Counted from the first letter of the stretch, positions 35,632 to 45,102 are shown. The stretch: 48,428 bases of DNA from an uncultured Clostridium sp. (GCA_947073285.1 CAMTJT010000013.1:1-48428); one strand, 5' to 3'. The notes: a model not told the origin generated them from the sequence alone. Numbers and translations: made by a program.

Positions 35632-36000
35632 ATGAATAAATTAGAACAAGCATGGGATTATTTTATTAATGTATTTTTAGGGGTAGATTGTGAAGAGGAA
35701 ATGGATATAATGGCAAGTACAGATCCTGCCATGAAGGAATTAAAAGAATCTTTACAAAGAGTTAGCCAAATGGAAAGTAGATTACTACAATCAACAGGTA
35801 GCTCTACTAATGTAGAAATAGATTATCAAACAATTGAAAAAGCTACTGAAAGAGTAAAACAACGTAAATCAGGTAGAAATTTAACAAATGGAGTAGTAAC
35901 AAAAGTAGAAATAGACTACAAAGCAGTTGAAAAAGCTACTGAAAGAGCAAAACAACATAGCAAAGTAGAAAAAAGTTCAGATGAAATTGAAATAGAATAA
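35632..36000 (+). CDS. Hypothetical protein with an internal duplication
   Basis: A 122-residue protein that I do not recognise. Its second half holds two copies of one unit, VEIDYQTIEKATERVKQ and VEIDYKAVEKATERAKQ, joined by a basic linker. The first half is acidic (VDCEEEMDIMASTDPAMKELKESLQRVSQME). No signal or membrane span. The start is uncertain: a frame opens at GTG 35593 but this abuts AGGAGG, while ATG 35632 is reached only across a hairpin. It ends in a terminator just before the tRNA promoter. Confidence 0.65.
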   Translation: MNKLEQAWDYFINVFLGVDCEEEMDIMASTDPAMKELKESLQRVSQMESRLLQSTGSSTNVEIDYQTIEKATERVKQRKSGRNLTNGVVTKVEIDYKAVEKATERAKQHSKVEKSSDEIEIE

Positions 36001-36037
36001 AAGAAAAAGTCATTAGCTTGACTTTTTTCTTTTTTTA
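36001..36037 (+). terminator. Terminator before tRNA-Met
   Basis: AAGAAAAAGTC pairs with GACTTTTTTCTT (one bulge) and is followed by seven T; it begins right after the stop codon. Confidence 0.82.
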
Positions 36038-36040
36038 CTA

Positions 36041-36069
36041 TTGACAAATACAAAAACAGATAATATAAT
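36041..36069 (+). promoter_or_regulatory. Promoter of tRNA-Met
   Basis: Perfect TTGACA (36041-36046) and TATAAT (36064-36069), spacer 17, 27 bases before the tRNA. Confidence 0.9.
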
Positions 36070-36096
36070 AGTAAACGTGTTAAGCAAAAAAAATAT

Positions 36097-36173
36097 GGCG
36101 ACGTAGCTCAGTTGGCTAGAGCATTCGGTTCATACCCGAAGGGTCATGTGTTCGAATCACATCGTCGCTACCA
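36097..36173 (+). tRNA. tRNA-Met (anticodon CAT)
   Basis: A complete cloverleaf: acceptor GGCGACG against CGTCGCT (first pair G-U), D arm GCTC..GAGC, anticodon stem TTCGG/CCGAA with loop TTCATAC, T arm with GTTCGAATC, and an encoded CCA. The sequence at both ends resembles elongator tRNA-Met, and position 1 does not show the unpaired C1-A72 type of bacterial initiators. A tRNA-Ile2 with modified CAT cannot be strictly excluded. Confidence 0.96.
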
Positions 36174-36185
36174 AGAAAAAATAAC

Positions 36186-36229
36186 AAAAAGAAACTACCT
36201 GCTTGAGAAAAGCAGGTAGTTTCTTTTTG
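36186..36229 (+). terminator. Terminator after tRNA-Met
   Basis: A 19-bp perfect stem (36186-36204 with 36210-36228) with a five-base loop, ending in a T run. Confidence 0.95.
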
Positions 36230-36240
36230 TTGGAGAATAG

Positions 36241-36420
36241 TTATCTGCTGCTAGGCATTTGACTTGTTAGCAGACGTTGCCGGAGTTGAGCGTCGATTTC
36301 GAGAATAGATTGCCGAAAAGAGCGAAGTTCAGCTACTGAAATATCAGGAGACTTAGCAATTTGCCAAAGTGCTTCAATGATAGCAGCTGTATCTACTGGG
36401 GCAGATTGACCTTTAGGCAT
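36241..36420 (-). CDS. Small unknown protein with GC-richer codons
   Basis: A 59-residue protein, soluble and helical (DTAAIIEALWQIAKSPDISVAELRSFRQSI), that I do not recognise. AAGGAGG lies nine bases before the ATG, so translation is very likely. It uses CGG twice (in SFRQS and QLRQR) and more C/G third positions than neighbours, like the gene at 29446-29943 and spoIIID. Its stop lies 12 bases from the tRNA terminator. No promoter is obvious, and it is divergent from nothing: the next gene upstream reads the same way. Confidence 0.75.
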   Translation of the reverse strand: MPKGQSAPVDTAAIIEALWQIAKSPDISVAELRSFRQSILEIDAQLRQRLLTSQMPSSR

Positions 36421-36486
36421 AGAAGATATCCTCCTTAAAAATAAGATAACAATATTATAACATAGTTAACCATAAAATGCAAAAAA

Positions 36487-36702
36487 TTATTCCACTCGTC
36501 GTTCACTTCGAGGATTACCACAAAGTTTTTCATATTCTTTACATTTAATTTTATATTCTATTTGTTGTGTTAAATAACGATAATACATATAAGCCTGTTC
36601 ATATTGCATAACAGGATTAAACATATTAGGGTCACCCATAATAGGGTCACAGCCAATGTCATAATTCATATAAGGGGGAAAATTAGGGTCATTTTTATCC
36701 AT
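36487..36702 (-). CDS. Small Tyr/Met/Pro-rich protein, possibly spore-related
   Basis: A 71-residue protein. The N-terminal half is rich in Asp/Pro/Met/Asn (DPNFPPYMNYDIGCDPIMGDP), the rest is Tyr-rich helix (YEQAYMYYRYLTQQIEYKIKCKEYEKLCG). This composition resembles small spore-coat-associated proteins of Clostridia, and it is followed downstream by another small gene and preceded by ylbJ, a sporulation gene reading in the same direction. That link is inference; I do not recognise a family. AGAGGTG precedes the ATG. Confidence 0.7.
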   Translation of the reverse strand: MDKNDPNFPPYMNYDIGCDPIMGDPNMFNPVMQYEQAYMYYRYLTQQIEYKIKCKEYEKLCGNPRSERRVE

Positions 36703-36836
36703 CTGTTTTACACCTCTTTGCTTTCATAATTTATTCTATTGTATTCGGTTATTCAAAAAATATGCTAAAGTGAAAATTTAGTATGATAGTTTAATATAAA
36801 AAATCAAGATACGTCAAAATAAGAATAGAGAAAATA

Positions 36837-37967
36837 TTACAAATTAAATTGAAACCATGGTAAAAACTGCAAAGCTAAAAAAGTATAAAAAGCTGCAAAA
36901 AATCCTTGTAATAATTTGCCCCAAAAATATTTTTTAATAGATAAACCAAATTTACTAATAATACTAAATACTTGAAGTAATACAGAAAAACCACCAAAAC
37001 CAAGTAAAAAACTACAAGCAGTAATACTAATAGAAATTTCTTTTAAAGGAATATTAGCCACTAGTTTAACACCATTTGTTAATTCTACTATTCCAGACAA
37101 AATAGGGTTTATCAATTGAATAGGAATATGAAAAGCAGAAAAAATAGGAGCAATTGTAATAGAGGCTAGTTCTAATAAATGACTTTGATTTAAAATAGAA
37201 ATAATAACAGAAAATAGAACCACAAATCCACCAATTAATAAAATAGTAGAAATAGAATTCATAATACTTTTGCCAAGTACCTCTCCAAGTGAAGAAAAAC
37301 TAACATTTTCTGCAGAAGATAAAGAGGTTTTAGTTTGAGAAAATGAAGAACTAATATAGGTAGTTTTCTTTTTTCTTTGACGTAAACTAAATAAATTTAA
37401 ACTAATGCCCACACTAATACAAGCAAGTACATGAGTTATAAAAAGTAAAAGACCAATTCTACTATCACCAAATAGACTAATACCTACAGTACCAACAATA
37501 AATAGAGGACCAGAATTATTAGTAAAACTAAGCATTCTTTCAGCTTCTTCTTGAGTACAAATTCCTTTTTCTTTAAAATTACTTACTATTTTAGCACCAA
37601 CAGGATAACCACTAATTAACCCCATAATAAAGGCAAAAGCGCCCTCACCAGGAACTCCAAAAAGTGGTTTCATAACAGGACTTAAATATTTTCCAAGCCA
37701 AGGAACAACACTAGTATGGCTTAAAAGCTCAGTGGCAACAAAAAAAGGAAATAAGGCAGGAATAACAGAAGTAGCCCAAAGGATAAGCCCATTTTTAGCA
37801 GCTAAAAAATTAGTATTAGAAAATAGAATTAAAGTGCAAGCAAATAAACAAAAGCAAATTGACAAAATATTTTTTTTAAGAGAGCAAACCCATATTTTTA
37901 TATTTCCTTTTTTGCTTGGTATAGAAGCATTAGTTTCAATAGTGGTAGCTAACATTTCTCTTGCCAT
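36837..37967 (-). CDS. ylbJ: Sporulation integral membrane protein YlbJ
   Basis: A 376-residue polytopic protein with eight or nine spans and two Gate (nucleoside-recognition) domains: PALFPFFVATELLSH and SGYPVGAKIV in the first half, NPILSGIVELTNGVKLVA and CSFLLGFGGFSVLLQV in the second. YlbJ is needed for spore cortex formation in Bacillus and is widely kept in Clostridia. The hydrophilic head (residues 1-30) is longer than usual. AAGGAGG precedes the ATG. A cytoplasmic Ser/Lys-rich loop lies near 200-225. Confidence 0.9.
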   Translation of the reverse strand: MAREMLATTIETNASIPSKKGNIKIWVCSLKKNILSICFCLFACTLILFSNTNFLAAKNGLILWATSVIPALFPFFVATELLSHTSVVPWLGKYLSPVMKPLFGVPGEGAFAFIMGLISGYPVGAKIVSNFKEKGICTQEEAERMLSFTNNSGPLFIVGTVGISLFGDSRIGLLLFITHVLACISVGISLNLFSLRQRKKKTTYISSSFSQTKTSLSSAENVSFSSLGEVLGKSIMNSISTILLIGGFVVLFSVIISILNQSHLLELASITIAPIFSAFHIPIQLINPILSGIVELTNGVKLVANIPLKEISISITACSFLLGFGGFSVLLQVFSIISKFGLSIKKYFWGKLLQGFFAAFYTFLALQFLPWFQFNL

Positions 37968-38187
37968 TTTAATTTTCCTCCTTACATGCTAAATTTATAG
38001 TATTTAAAACTTATAGATTGTTTAATGATGCTTATGAAAAGCATTACAAGCAAGTACATACTTTATTATTGTTATGCTTAAAAAATCAAATTTATAACAA
38101 CAAAATGGTTTAAAAATCCTGTTTTGTAGCATACTAACATTAAAAGTGAAAAAAGCTAGGAAAATGGTGAGAAAAGGAGCGTATTAA

Positions 38188-40899
38188 ATGAAAAAAGAAG
38201 AAATTGAAGATAAATTAAATATCAAAGAAATATATGGAAAAGCATGTATGCAAAAGCCAGAGGAATTTTTAAAGGAAAATGAGGTTAACAAAGAAAATGG
38301 CTTAAGTATACAACAGGCTAAACAAAGGCAATTAAACTATGGAAAAAATCAAATAAAACAAGCAAAACCCAAAAGAGGGTATCAATACTTTTTAGAAAGT
38401 TTGCTTAGTCCATTTAACCTTATATTATTAGGAATTACTTTAGTGCTAATTTACACAGATATTTTTTTACAGCCTGAGCCAAGTTATGCAAATATTATTG
38501 TAGTGGTAGCACTTGTTTTTATTAGTACTTTTTTAGAATTTTTTGAAGTATACAAATCAAACAAAGCAGCAGAAAAACTAAAAAAAATGGTAGCTGTAAA
38601 AGTAACAGTACTAAGAGAAGGAAAAGCAGAAAAAATATTTTTAGATGAGGTTACCATTGGAGATGTTATTTTGCTATCTGCAGGAGATTTAATACCAGCA
38701 GATTTAAAAGTGATACAACAAAAAGATTTATATGTAGTGCAATCATCTTTAACAGGAGAATCAGAGGCAGTAAAGAAGTTAGAAATTACAGAAAATAGAG
38801 AAATAAATCAAATAGAAGATATTACAGATTTAGATACAATTTGCTTTATGGGAACAAATGTAATGAGTGGAACAGCAAAAGGAGTAGTTTTTCAGATTGC
38901 AGATGATACTTATTTTGGAAAAGTAGCTCAAAGCTTAGAACATGGTAAACCAAAAACCAGTTTTCAAAAAGGAATAGAAAGTGTTAGTAGATTATTAATT
39001 AGATTTATGCTAGTTTTAATTCCTATTACATTTTTCGTAAATAGTATGAAACAGGATAATTTAACAGCATTTACTTTTGCAGTAGCAATAGCTATAGGAA
39101 TTACTCCTTTATTATTGCCAGTACTATTATCTTCTAGTTTAGCTAAAGGTGCTATGAATATGTCTAAGAAAAAGACAATTGTAAAAAAATTAGATAGTAT
39201 ACAGTCATTTGGTGCTATGAATATATTAGGAACAGATAAAACAGGAACTTTAACAGAAGATAAAATTGTGTTAGAAAAATACCTAAATGTACAAGGAGAA
39301 GAAGATACTCAAGTTTTAAAAACTGCTTTTTTAAATTCCTATTTTCAAACAGGTTTAAAAGGAAATATTGATGAAGCAGTTATTAAAAGAGTAGAAGAGA
39401 ATCATTTAGAAGAGTTTAGTAAAGAGTATGAAAAAATAGACGAAATACCTTTTGATTTTTCTAGAAGAAGGCTATCTGTTATTTTGCAAAAAGAAGGTAA
39501 AATACAAATGATTACCAAAGGGGCAGTAGAAGAAATTTTAAGTATTTGTAATCAAGTTGAAATAGCTAATGAAATAGAAAATAAGAAAAAAGATAAGTTT
39601 ATGATAAAGTTTCAAGAAGAGCAAGAAGAAACTCAAAAAGATGATACAGAAAAACTAAAAACAGTAATTCCTTTAAGCAGTGAGATAAAGCAAAAAATAA
39701 AGAAAATGACAAAACAGTTAAATGAAGAAGGGCTTAGAGTAGTTGCAATATGTACTAAAAATATAGAACAAAAAAAGAATAGTTATACCAAAAGCGAAGA
39801 AGAAAAAATGACTTTAATTGGGTTTGTAGGTTTCCTAGATCCGCCAAAGAAAAGTGCTAAAGATGAAATAGCAAGATTAAATCGATATGGAATTCGAGTT
39901 ATGGTATTAACAGGAGATAATGAATATGTAACAAAAGCAATTTGCCAAAAGGTAGATATCAATACAGACAAAATTGTATTAGGAAGCAAAATAGATAAAC
40001 TATCAGATATTGCTTTAGGAAGACTGCTTCGTAAAACAAATGTATATGCTAAACTTTCTCCAGTACAAAAAGCTAGAATTATACGTGTATTAAAAGAAGA
40101 AGGAAATATAGTAGGTTATATGGGAGATGGTATCAATGATAGCCCATCTATTCACAATGCAGAAGTAGGTATTTCAGTAGATACAGCAGTAGATGTTACA
40201 AAAGAAGCAGCAGATATCATCTTATTAAAGAAAAATTTAAATGTATTAACAGATGGTGTCATAGAAGGAAGAAAAACTTTTGGAAACTTACAAAAATATA
40301 TTAAAATGGCAGTTAGCTTTAATTTTGGAGAAGTACTATCTATTTTAATTGCTAGCATTTTCTTACCATTTTTTCCAATTACGCCTATTCAGTTATTAGT
40401 ACAAAGCTTGTTATATGATATTGGTCAGTTATCTCTTCCTTATGATAATGTAGATAAGGAATATTTAGAAAAGCCAAGAAGATGGAATTTAAAACAGATT
40501 AAAAATTTTATGCTATGGATGGGACCAACTAGTTCTATATTTGATTTATTTGTGTTTAGCTGTTTATGGTTTGGATTTGGAATTCGCGAAGCAGCAGTAT
40601 TTCAAAGTGTTTGGTTTTCTTATGGTGTAGTATCTAATTTAATAGGACTTCATATTATTAGAACAGCTAAAGTACCATTTATTCAAAGTAATAGTTCAAA
40701 AGCAGTATATGCTACTTCTGTGATTCTAAGTATTATTGCCATTATAGTGCCATTTACAGGAGTAGGAGCTATGATAGGGCTAGTACCAGTACCAATAAAA
40801 TATATTTTCATTATTATTATTGGAGTGCCTATTTTATATTGCTTTATTGCAAGTATTGTAAAAAAAGAATATATAAAAAAATATGGAGAATGGCTATAA
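38188..40899 (+). CDS. P-type ATPase, magnesium-translocating (MgtA-like)
   Basis: A 903-residue P-type ATPase. Landmarks: TGES actuator loop (SSLTGESEAV), phosphorylation site GTDKTGTLTEDKIVLE, KGA in the nucleotide domain (MITKGAVEEIL), MVLTGDNEYV and MGDGINDSPSIH, and about ten spans. The span-4 sequence IGITPLLLPVLLSSSLAKGAMNMSKKKTIVKKLDSIQSFGAMNILGTDKTGT is broken here only for description; its pattern fits Mg importers of the MgtA group. A Lys/Glu-rich insert of about 35 residues lies in the nucleotide domain (about 465-500). AAAAGGAG precedes the ATG. No Mg-sensing leader is evident in the 220-base gap upstream. Confidence 0.85.
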   Translation: MKKEEIEDKLNIKEIYGKACMQKPEEFLKENEVNKENGLSIQQAKQRQLNYGKNQIKQAKPKRGYQYFLESLLSPFNLILLGITLVLIYTDIFLQPEPSYANIIVVVALVFISTFLEFFEVYKSNKAAEKLKKMVAVKVTVLREGKAEKIFLDEVTIGDVILLSAGDLIPADLKVIQQKDLYVVQSSLTGESEAVKKLEITENREINQIEDITDLDTICFMGTNVMSGTAKGVVFQIADDTYFGKVAQSLEHGKPKTSFQKGIESVSRLLIRFMLVLIPITFFVNSMKQDNLTAFTFAVAIAIGITPLLLPVLLSSSLAKGAMNMSKKKTIVKKLDSIQSFGAMNILGTDKTGTLTEDKIVLEKYLNVQGEEDTQVLKTAFLNSYFQTGLKGNIDEAVIKRVEENHLEEFSKEYEKIDEIPFDFSRRRLSVILQKEGKIQMITKGAVEEILSICNQVEIANEIENKKKDKFMIKFQEEQEETQKDDTEKLKTVIPLSSEIKQKIKKMTKQLNEEGLRVVAICTKNIEQKKNSYTKSEEEKMTLIGFVGFLDPPKKSAKDEIARLNRYGIRVMVLTGDNEYVTKAICQKVDINTDKIVLGSKIDKLSDIALGRLLRKTNVYAKLSPVQKARIIRVLKEEGNIVGYMGDGINDSPSIHNAEVGISVDTAVDVTKEAADIILLKKNLNVLTDGVIEGRKTFGNLQKYIKMAVSFNFGEVLSILIASIFLPFFPITPIQLLVQSLLYDIGQLSLPYDNVDKEYLEKPRRWNLKQIKNFMLWMGPTSSIFDLFVFSCLWFGFGIREAAVFQSVWFSYGVVSNLIGLHIIRTAKVPFIQSNSSKAVYATSVILSIIAIIVPFTGVGAMIGLVPVPIKYIFIIIIGVPILYCFIASIVKKEYIKKYGEWL

Positions 40900-41054
40900 G
40901 ATAGTAGAAAATATGACTAAAGTTGCAAACATTCAATAAGGGCAAAACTTAGAAGGTTTGACATAAAATTGTAAAAAAGGCTTGATAATAGCTTAAAGGT
41001 GTGATATATATAGATAAGTAACTTTGGCATAGCCAAAATTTTAAGGAGGTACCT

Positions 41055-41306
41055 ATGAAAGGCTACATGTATGAGCGGAGCATAAGGATGGGGGAGGCAC
41101 TGCTAGAAACAGGGATGACTGTTCGTGAGCTTGGCAAAAGATTTTGCGTTAGCAAATCTACAGTTCACAAGGATTTGACAGAACGGTTGCCGGAAATCGA
41201 TCTTATCCTCGCCAAAAAAGTAAGAAAAGTGTTAGATACTAACAAAGCAGAAAGGCATTTTCGTGGAGGCGCTGCAACAAGAAGAAAATATAGGGGTACT
41301 TGGTAA
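41055..41306 (+). CDS. spoIIID: Sporulation transcription factor SpoIIID
   Basis: An 83-residue mother-cell DNA-binding protein that activates or represses sigma-E and sigma-K genes. The HTH is TVRELGKRFCVSKSTVHKDLTERL (shown in part: VSKSTVHKDL), and the basic C-terminal stretch HFRGGAATRRKYRG contacts DNA too. Length and motifs match the family closely. GC and codon use are higher than in the neighbours; two in-frame CGG codons occur (YERSI, TERLP). TAAGGAGG lies about seven bases before the ATG. Confidence 0.96.
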   Translation: MKGYMYERSIRMGEALLETGMTVRELGKRFCVSKSTVHKDLTERLPEIDLILAKKVRKVLDTNKAERHFRGGAATRRKYRGTW

Positions 41307-41347
41307 AAGTAGAAACACAAAATAACTTAGATTAAGTTATTTTGATA

Positions 41348-41383
41348 AAAACCTCTGGCTCTTGAGTGAGCCAGAGGTTTTGC
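41348..41383 (+). terminator. Terminator after spoIIID
   Basis: AAAACCTCTGGCTC pairs perfectly with GAGCCAGAGGTTTT around a six-base loop. Confidence 0.9.
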
Positions 41384-41491
41384 TTGCCAAATTTTCATTT
41401 TCTATGATATAATAGCAAACATAGTGTATAGTTTTTACAAATAATAGATAGACTATAAATAACTAAAATTAAGAAAAGGAAATAATCCAAA

Positions 41492-44400
41492 GTGAAATTC
41501 TTAATTCAAAATTTAGAAGAAAGTACAAAGTTTAAAGAACTTTCTAAAAATATCCAACAAAAACAAAGTCCGATAGCAATATCGGGCTTAACTGACGTGG
41601 AAAAAGTGCGAATGATAACAGCAATCTTGCAAAGTGTAAATGACTTAATTTGTGTAATAACTTATAACGAATTACAAGCACAAAAATTGTGGAAAGACTT
41701 AAAAGCAATAGGGCAAAATGCTTTATATTTTCCAAAAAGAGAAATAGCTGCCTATGACTATGTTGCACAAAGTAAAGACTTACCATATGAAAGAATAGCA
41801 GTTTTAAATCAGATTATGTTAGCACAAACCAAAAAACAAAATGCAGATAAAACACAAGGCAACAAAAAAGAGAATAAGCAAGAAGTAGAAGTCAATAATC
41901 TTAAAAGTAAAGAAAAAACAGAAGATTTTGAATGCAAACAAGAAAAAATAATAATAGTAACCACCATGGAAGCTATTATGCAAAAAATGGTCACAAAACA
42001 AACCTTATATCAAAACAAATTAGAATTTAAAGTAGGCAATAGCTATGAGCTAGAAACTATAAAAGAAACCTTAGTTACTTTAGGATATGAAAGAAATGAC
42101 TTAGTAGAAAATAAAGGACAATTTAGTGTACGTGGCGGAATTGTGGATATTGGGCTATCTGAAAAAATAGGTGTTAGAATTGAATTTTGGGGAGATGAAG
42201 TAGATTCTATTAGGTATTTTCAAATAGCAAGCCAAAGGTCAACCCAGATGTTACAAGAAATTACGATTTTCCCAGCACATGAATTTATTGTAGATAATTT
42301 AGAACAAGCAATTAAGAAAATAGAAGAAAAATATCCAAATGAAAAAGAAGATATAGAGCAAATAAAAGCAAAAGAATATACTAGTAAAATTGATAAATAC
42401 TTTAATCAGTTTTATGAAGAACAAGCCAGCTTTTTAGATTATTTAAGTAAAGATGATATAATATTTCTAGACGAAAATTCTAAAATAAAGCAAAGACAAG
42501 AAAATTTAATATTAGATAATAATCATTTAATTGACTCTTTAATAGAAAAAGAAAGATTTGTACCAGAAGCCATTCAAAATATAAGTGAATATGAATATAA
42601 CTTACAAAATAAGCAAATAATATATTTAGAACAAAATGATTTACTAAAAAATATGCCTAAATATTATTTCGAAACAAGAGAAATCAACTTTTATACCCAA
42701 GAATTAGAAATGTTATTAGCAGAAGTGCAAACTTATCAAAAAGCAAAAAAGAAAATAGTATTATTAGGTGGAAACCAGCAAACAGCAAGCAGAATATGTG
42801 AATTTTTAAAACAAAATGAAATCAGTTACAAGTATGATGAAAATCCAATAGAACTAAAAAAAGGAGAAATTTTAGTTACTACAGGAGCACTTTCTGCTGG
42901 GTTTGAAAACTATGAGTTAAATTTAGTAGTTATTAGTATGCAAAATAGTTTTTCACAGCCAGTCAAGAAAAAAAGAAAACAAAATGCACAATTTAAAGAA
43001 GCAGAAAAAATTGTTTTTGCAGACCTAAAGCCAGGAGACTTTGTAGTGCATAATACACATGGAATAGGTCAATTTGTTGGTGTAAATACGATAAAAGCAG
43101 ATAATGTAACAAAAGACTATATTAAAATAAAATACAAAAATGAAGATATGCTTTATGTACCAACTACTAACTTAGATAGTGTTAGGAAATATATAGGGGG
43201 AGGAGAAGCAGCACCTAAACTAAATAAATTAGGAGGCAAAGAGTGGAATGCTACCACAGCAAAGGTAAAAAAGAACTTACAAGAAATTGCCAAAGATTTA
43301 GTAGAATTATATGCCAAAAGGCAAAAAATAAATGGATTTGCTTTTTCAAAAGATACACCATGGCAAAGACAATTTGAAGACAGTTTCAAATATACAGAAA
43401 CACAAGACCAATTAAGATGTATAGAAGAAGTTAAAAAAGATATGGAAAAACCATTTCCTATGGATAGACTTTTATGTGGAGATGTAGGCTATGGAAAAAC
43501 AGAAGTAGCCATTCGTGCAGCGTTTAAAGCAGTAATGGATCAAAAACAAGTAGCGTATTTAGTACCAACTACAATCCTTGCAAATCAACAATATGAAGAA
43601 TTTAAAAACAGAATGAGCCAGTTTGCTATGAAAGTAGAACTATTAAATCGTTTTAGAACTAAAAAACAGCAAGATGAAATTATAAAAAAACTAAAACTAG
43701 GTGAAGTAGATGTAGTAGTAGGAACTCATAGACTACTTAGTAAAGATGTTCAATTTAAAGATTTAGGAATGTTAATTATAGATGAAGAGCATCGTTTTGG
43801 TGTAAAAGACAAAGAAAAAATAAAACAACTAAAAAACAATGTAGATGTATTAACTATGACAGCAACGCCAATACCTAGAACACTTCATATGTCTATTGTA
43901 GGAGTTCGTGATATGTCTGTTATTTATGAACCCCCACATAATAGAAAACCTGTACAAACCTATGTGTTAGAATATGATCAAGAAGTGATTAAAGAAGCCA
44001 TAACAAAAGAACTAGAAAGAGGAGGGCAAATTTTCTATTTATATAATCAGGTAGAAGGAATAGAAAAAAAGGCACATGAAATAGAAAGTTTAGTACCAGA
44101 GGCAAAAGTAGGTTTTGCACATGGAAAAATGACAGGAAATGAACTAGAAGAAATTATGCAAAACTTTATTGACCATAGTATTAATGTACTAGTATGTACT
44201 ACTATTTTAGAAAGTGGAATAGATATTCCAAATGCCAATACCATTATTGTAGAAAATGCAGATAGGCTAGGTTTAGCACAGCTTTATCAAATTAGAGGTA
44301 GAGTAGGAAGAAGTGATAAACAAGCTTATAGCTATGTAACTTATAGAAGAGATAAACTGCTTTCAGAAGTAGCTGATAAAAGATTAAAAGCAATCAAGGA

Positions 44401-45016
44401 ATTTACAGAGTTTGGCTCAGGTTTTAAAATTGCGATGCGTGATTTAGAAATTCGTGGAGCAGGCAGTATGTTAGGAGAAATACAACATGGACATATGGAA
44501 CAAGTTGGTTATGATACTTATTGCAAATTATTAGATGAAGTAATGAAAGAAATGCAAGGAATAGAAGTACAAATAGAAAGAGATGTACAAATAGACCTAT
44601 CAATTTCAAGCTATATACCAGAATCTTTTATAGAAGACAGTAGTCAAAAAATAGAAATCTACCAAAATATTGCACTTTGTAGAACAGAAGAAGATATTCA
44701 AAATGTAGTAGATGAAGTAATCGATAGATATGGAAAAATGCCAAAAGAATTAGAAAATTTATTAGAAGTATCTAGAATTAAAGAACAAGCAAGAAAAGTA
44801 GGAATTGTAAAGATAATGCAAAGACAAGAAGCAGTAGTATTCTATTTTGAAAAAGAAAAGATGCCAGTAGAAAAAGTAGATAATTTATTAAAACAATTTG
44901 GTATGAAAATACGTTTTTCTTCTGGAATAGAACCATATGTTACTTTTAAAGTAGGTAACAAAACAGATAAAGAGCTAATAAAAGGAATAAAAAGCTTTTT
45001 AGAATTGATACAATAG
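41492..45016 (+). CDS. mfd: Transcription-repair coupling factor Mfd
   Basis: An 1174-residue translocase that removes stalled RNA polymerase and recruits UvrA. The UvrB-like N-terminal part covers about 1-350 (VRGGIVDIGLSEKIGVRIEFWGDEVDSIR); the CarD-like RNAP-binding domain starts at DLKPGDFVVHNTHGIGQFVGV (about 510); the helicase motor has GDVGYGKTEVA (Walker A) and IIDEEHRFGV (DEEH), then TMTATPIPRT and RGRVGRSDKQAY; the TRCF C-terminal domain ends it. A Lys-rich insert (about 114-145) is not part of the fold. The start is GTG 41492, about 13 bases after AAAAGGA. Confidence 0.97.
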   Translation: MKFLIQNLEESTKFKELSKNIQQKQSPIAISGLTDVEKVRMITAILQSVNDLICVITYNELQAQKLWKDLKAIGQNALYFPKREIAAYDYVAQSKDLPYERIAVLNQIMLAQTKKQNADKTQGNKKENKQEVEVNNLKSKEKTEDFECKQEKIIIVTTMEAIMQKMVTKQTLYQNKLEFKVGNSYELETIKETLVTLGYERNDLVENKGQFSVRGGIVDIGLSEKIGVRIEFWGDEVDSIRYFQIASQRSTQMLQEITIFPAHEFIVDNLEQAIKKIEEKYPNEKEDIEQIKAKEYTSKIDKYFNQFYEEQASFLDYLSKDDIIFLDENSKIKQRQENLILDNNHLIDSLIEKERFVPEAIQNISEYEYNLQNKQIIYLEQNDLLKNMPKYYFETREINFYTQELEMLLAEVQTYQKAKKKIVLLGGNQQTASRICEFLKQNEISYKYDENPIELKKGEILVTTGALSAGFENYELNLVVISMQNSFSQPVKKKRKQNAQFKEAEKIVFADLKPGDFVVHNTHGIGQFVGVNTIKADNVTKDYIKIKYKNEDMLYVPTTNLDSVRKYIGGGEAAPKLNKLGGKEWNATTAKVKKNLQEIAKDLVELYAKRQKINGFAFSKDTPWQRQFEDSFKYTETQDQLRCIEEVKKDMEKPFPMDRLLCGDVGYGKTEVAIRAAFKAVMDQKQVAYLVPTTILANQQYEEFKNRMSQFAMKVELLNRFRTKKQQDEIIKKLKLGEVDVVVGTHRLLSKDVQFKDLGMLIIDEEHRFGVKDKEKIKQLKNNVDVLTMTATPIPRTLHMSIVGVRDMSVIYEPPHNRKPVQTYVLEYDQEVIKEAITKELERGGQIFYLYNQVEGIEKKAHEIESLVPEAKVGFAHGKMTGNELEEIMQNFIDHSINVLVCTTILESGIDIPNANTIIVENADRLGLAQLYQIRGRVGRSDKQAYSYVTYRRDKLLSEVADKRLKAIKEFTEFGSGFKIAMRDLEIRGAGSMLGEIQHGHMEQVGYDTYCKLLDEVMKEMQGIEVQIERDVQIDLSISSYIPESFIEDSSQKIEIYQNIALCRTEEDIQNVVDEVIDRYGKMPKELENLLEVSRIKEQARKVGIVKIMQRQEAVVFYFEKEKMPVEKVDNLLKQFGMKIRFSSGIEPYVTFKVGNKTDKELIKGIKSFLELIQ

Positions 45017-45102
45017 AAGAATTAAAAACCACAAGGATAATTGACGAATAAGGACAAAATAGATATAATAAAACCAATAAAAAACGAAAGAAGAGAGAAA
45101 AA

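Noticed and set aside
36097..36173. Initiator tRNA-fMet
   Set aside because: The first acceptor pair is G-U rather than the C-A mismatch of bacterial initiators, and the anticodon stem lacks the three G-C pairs.
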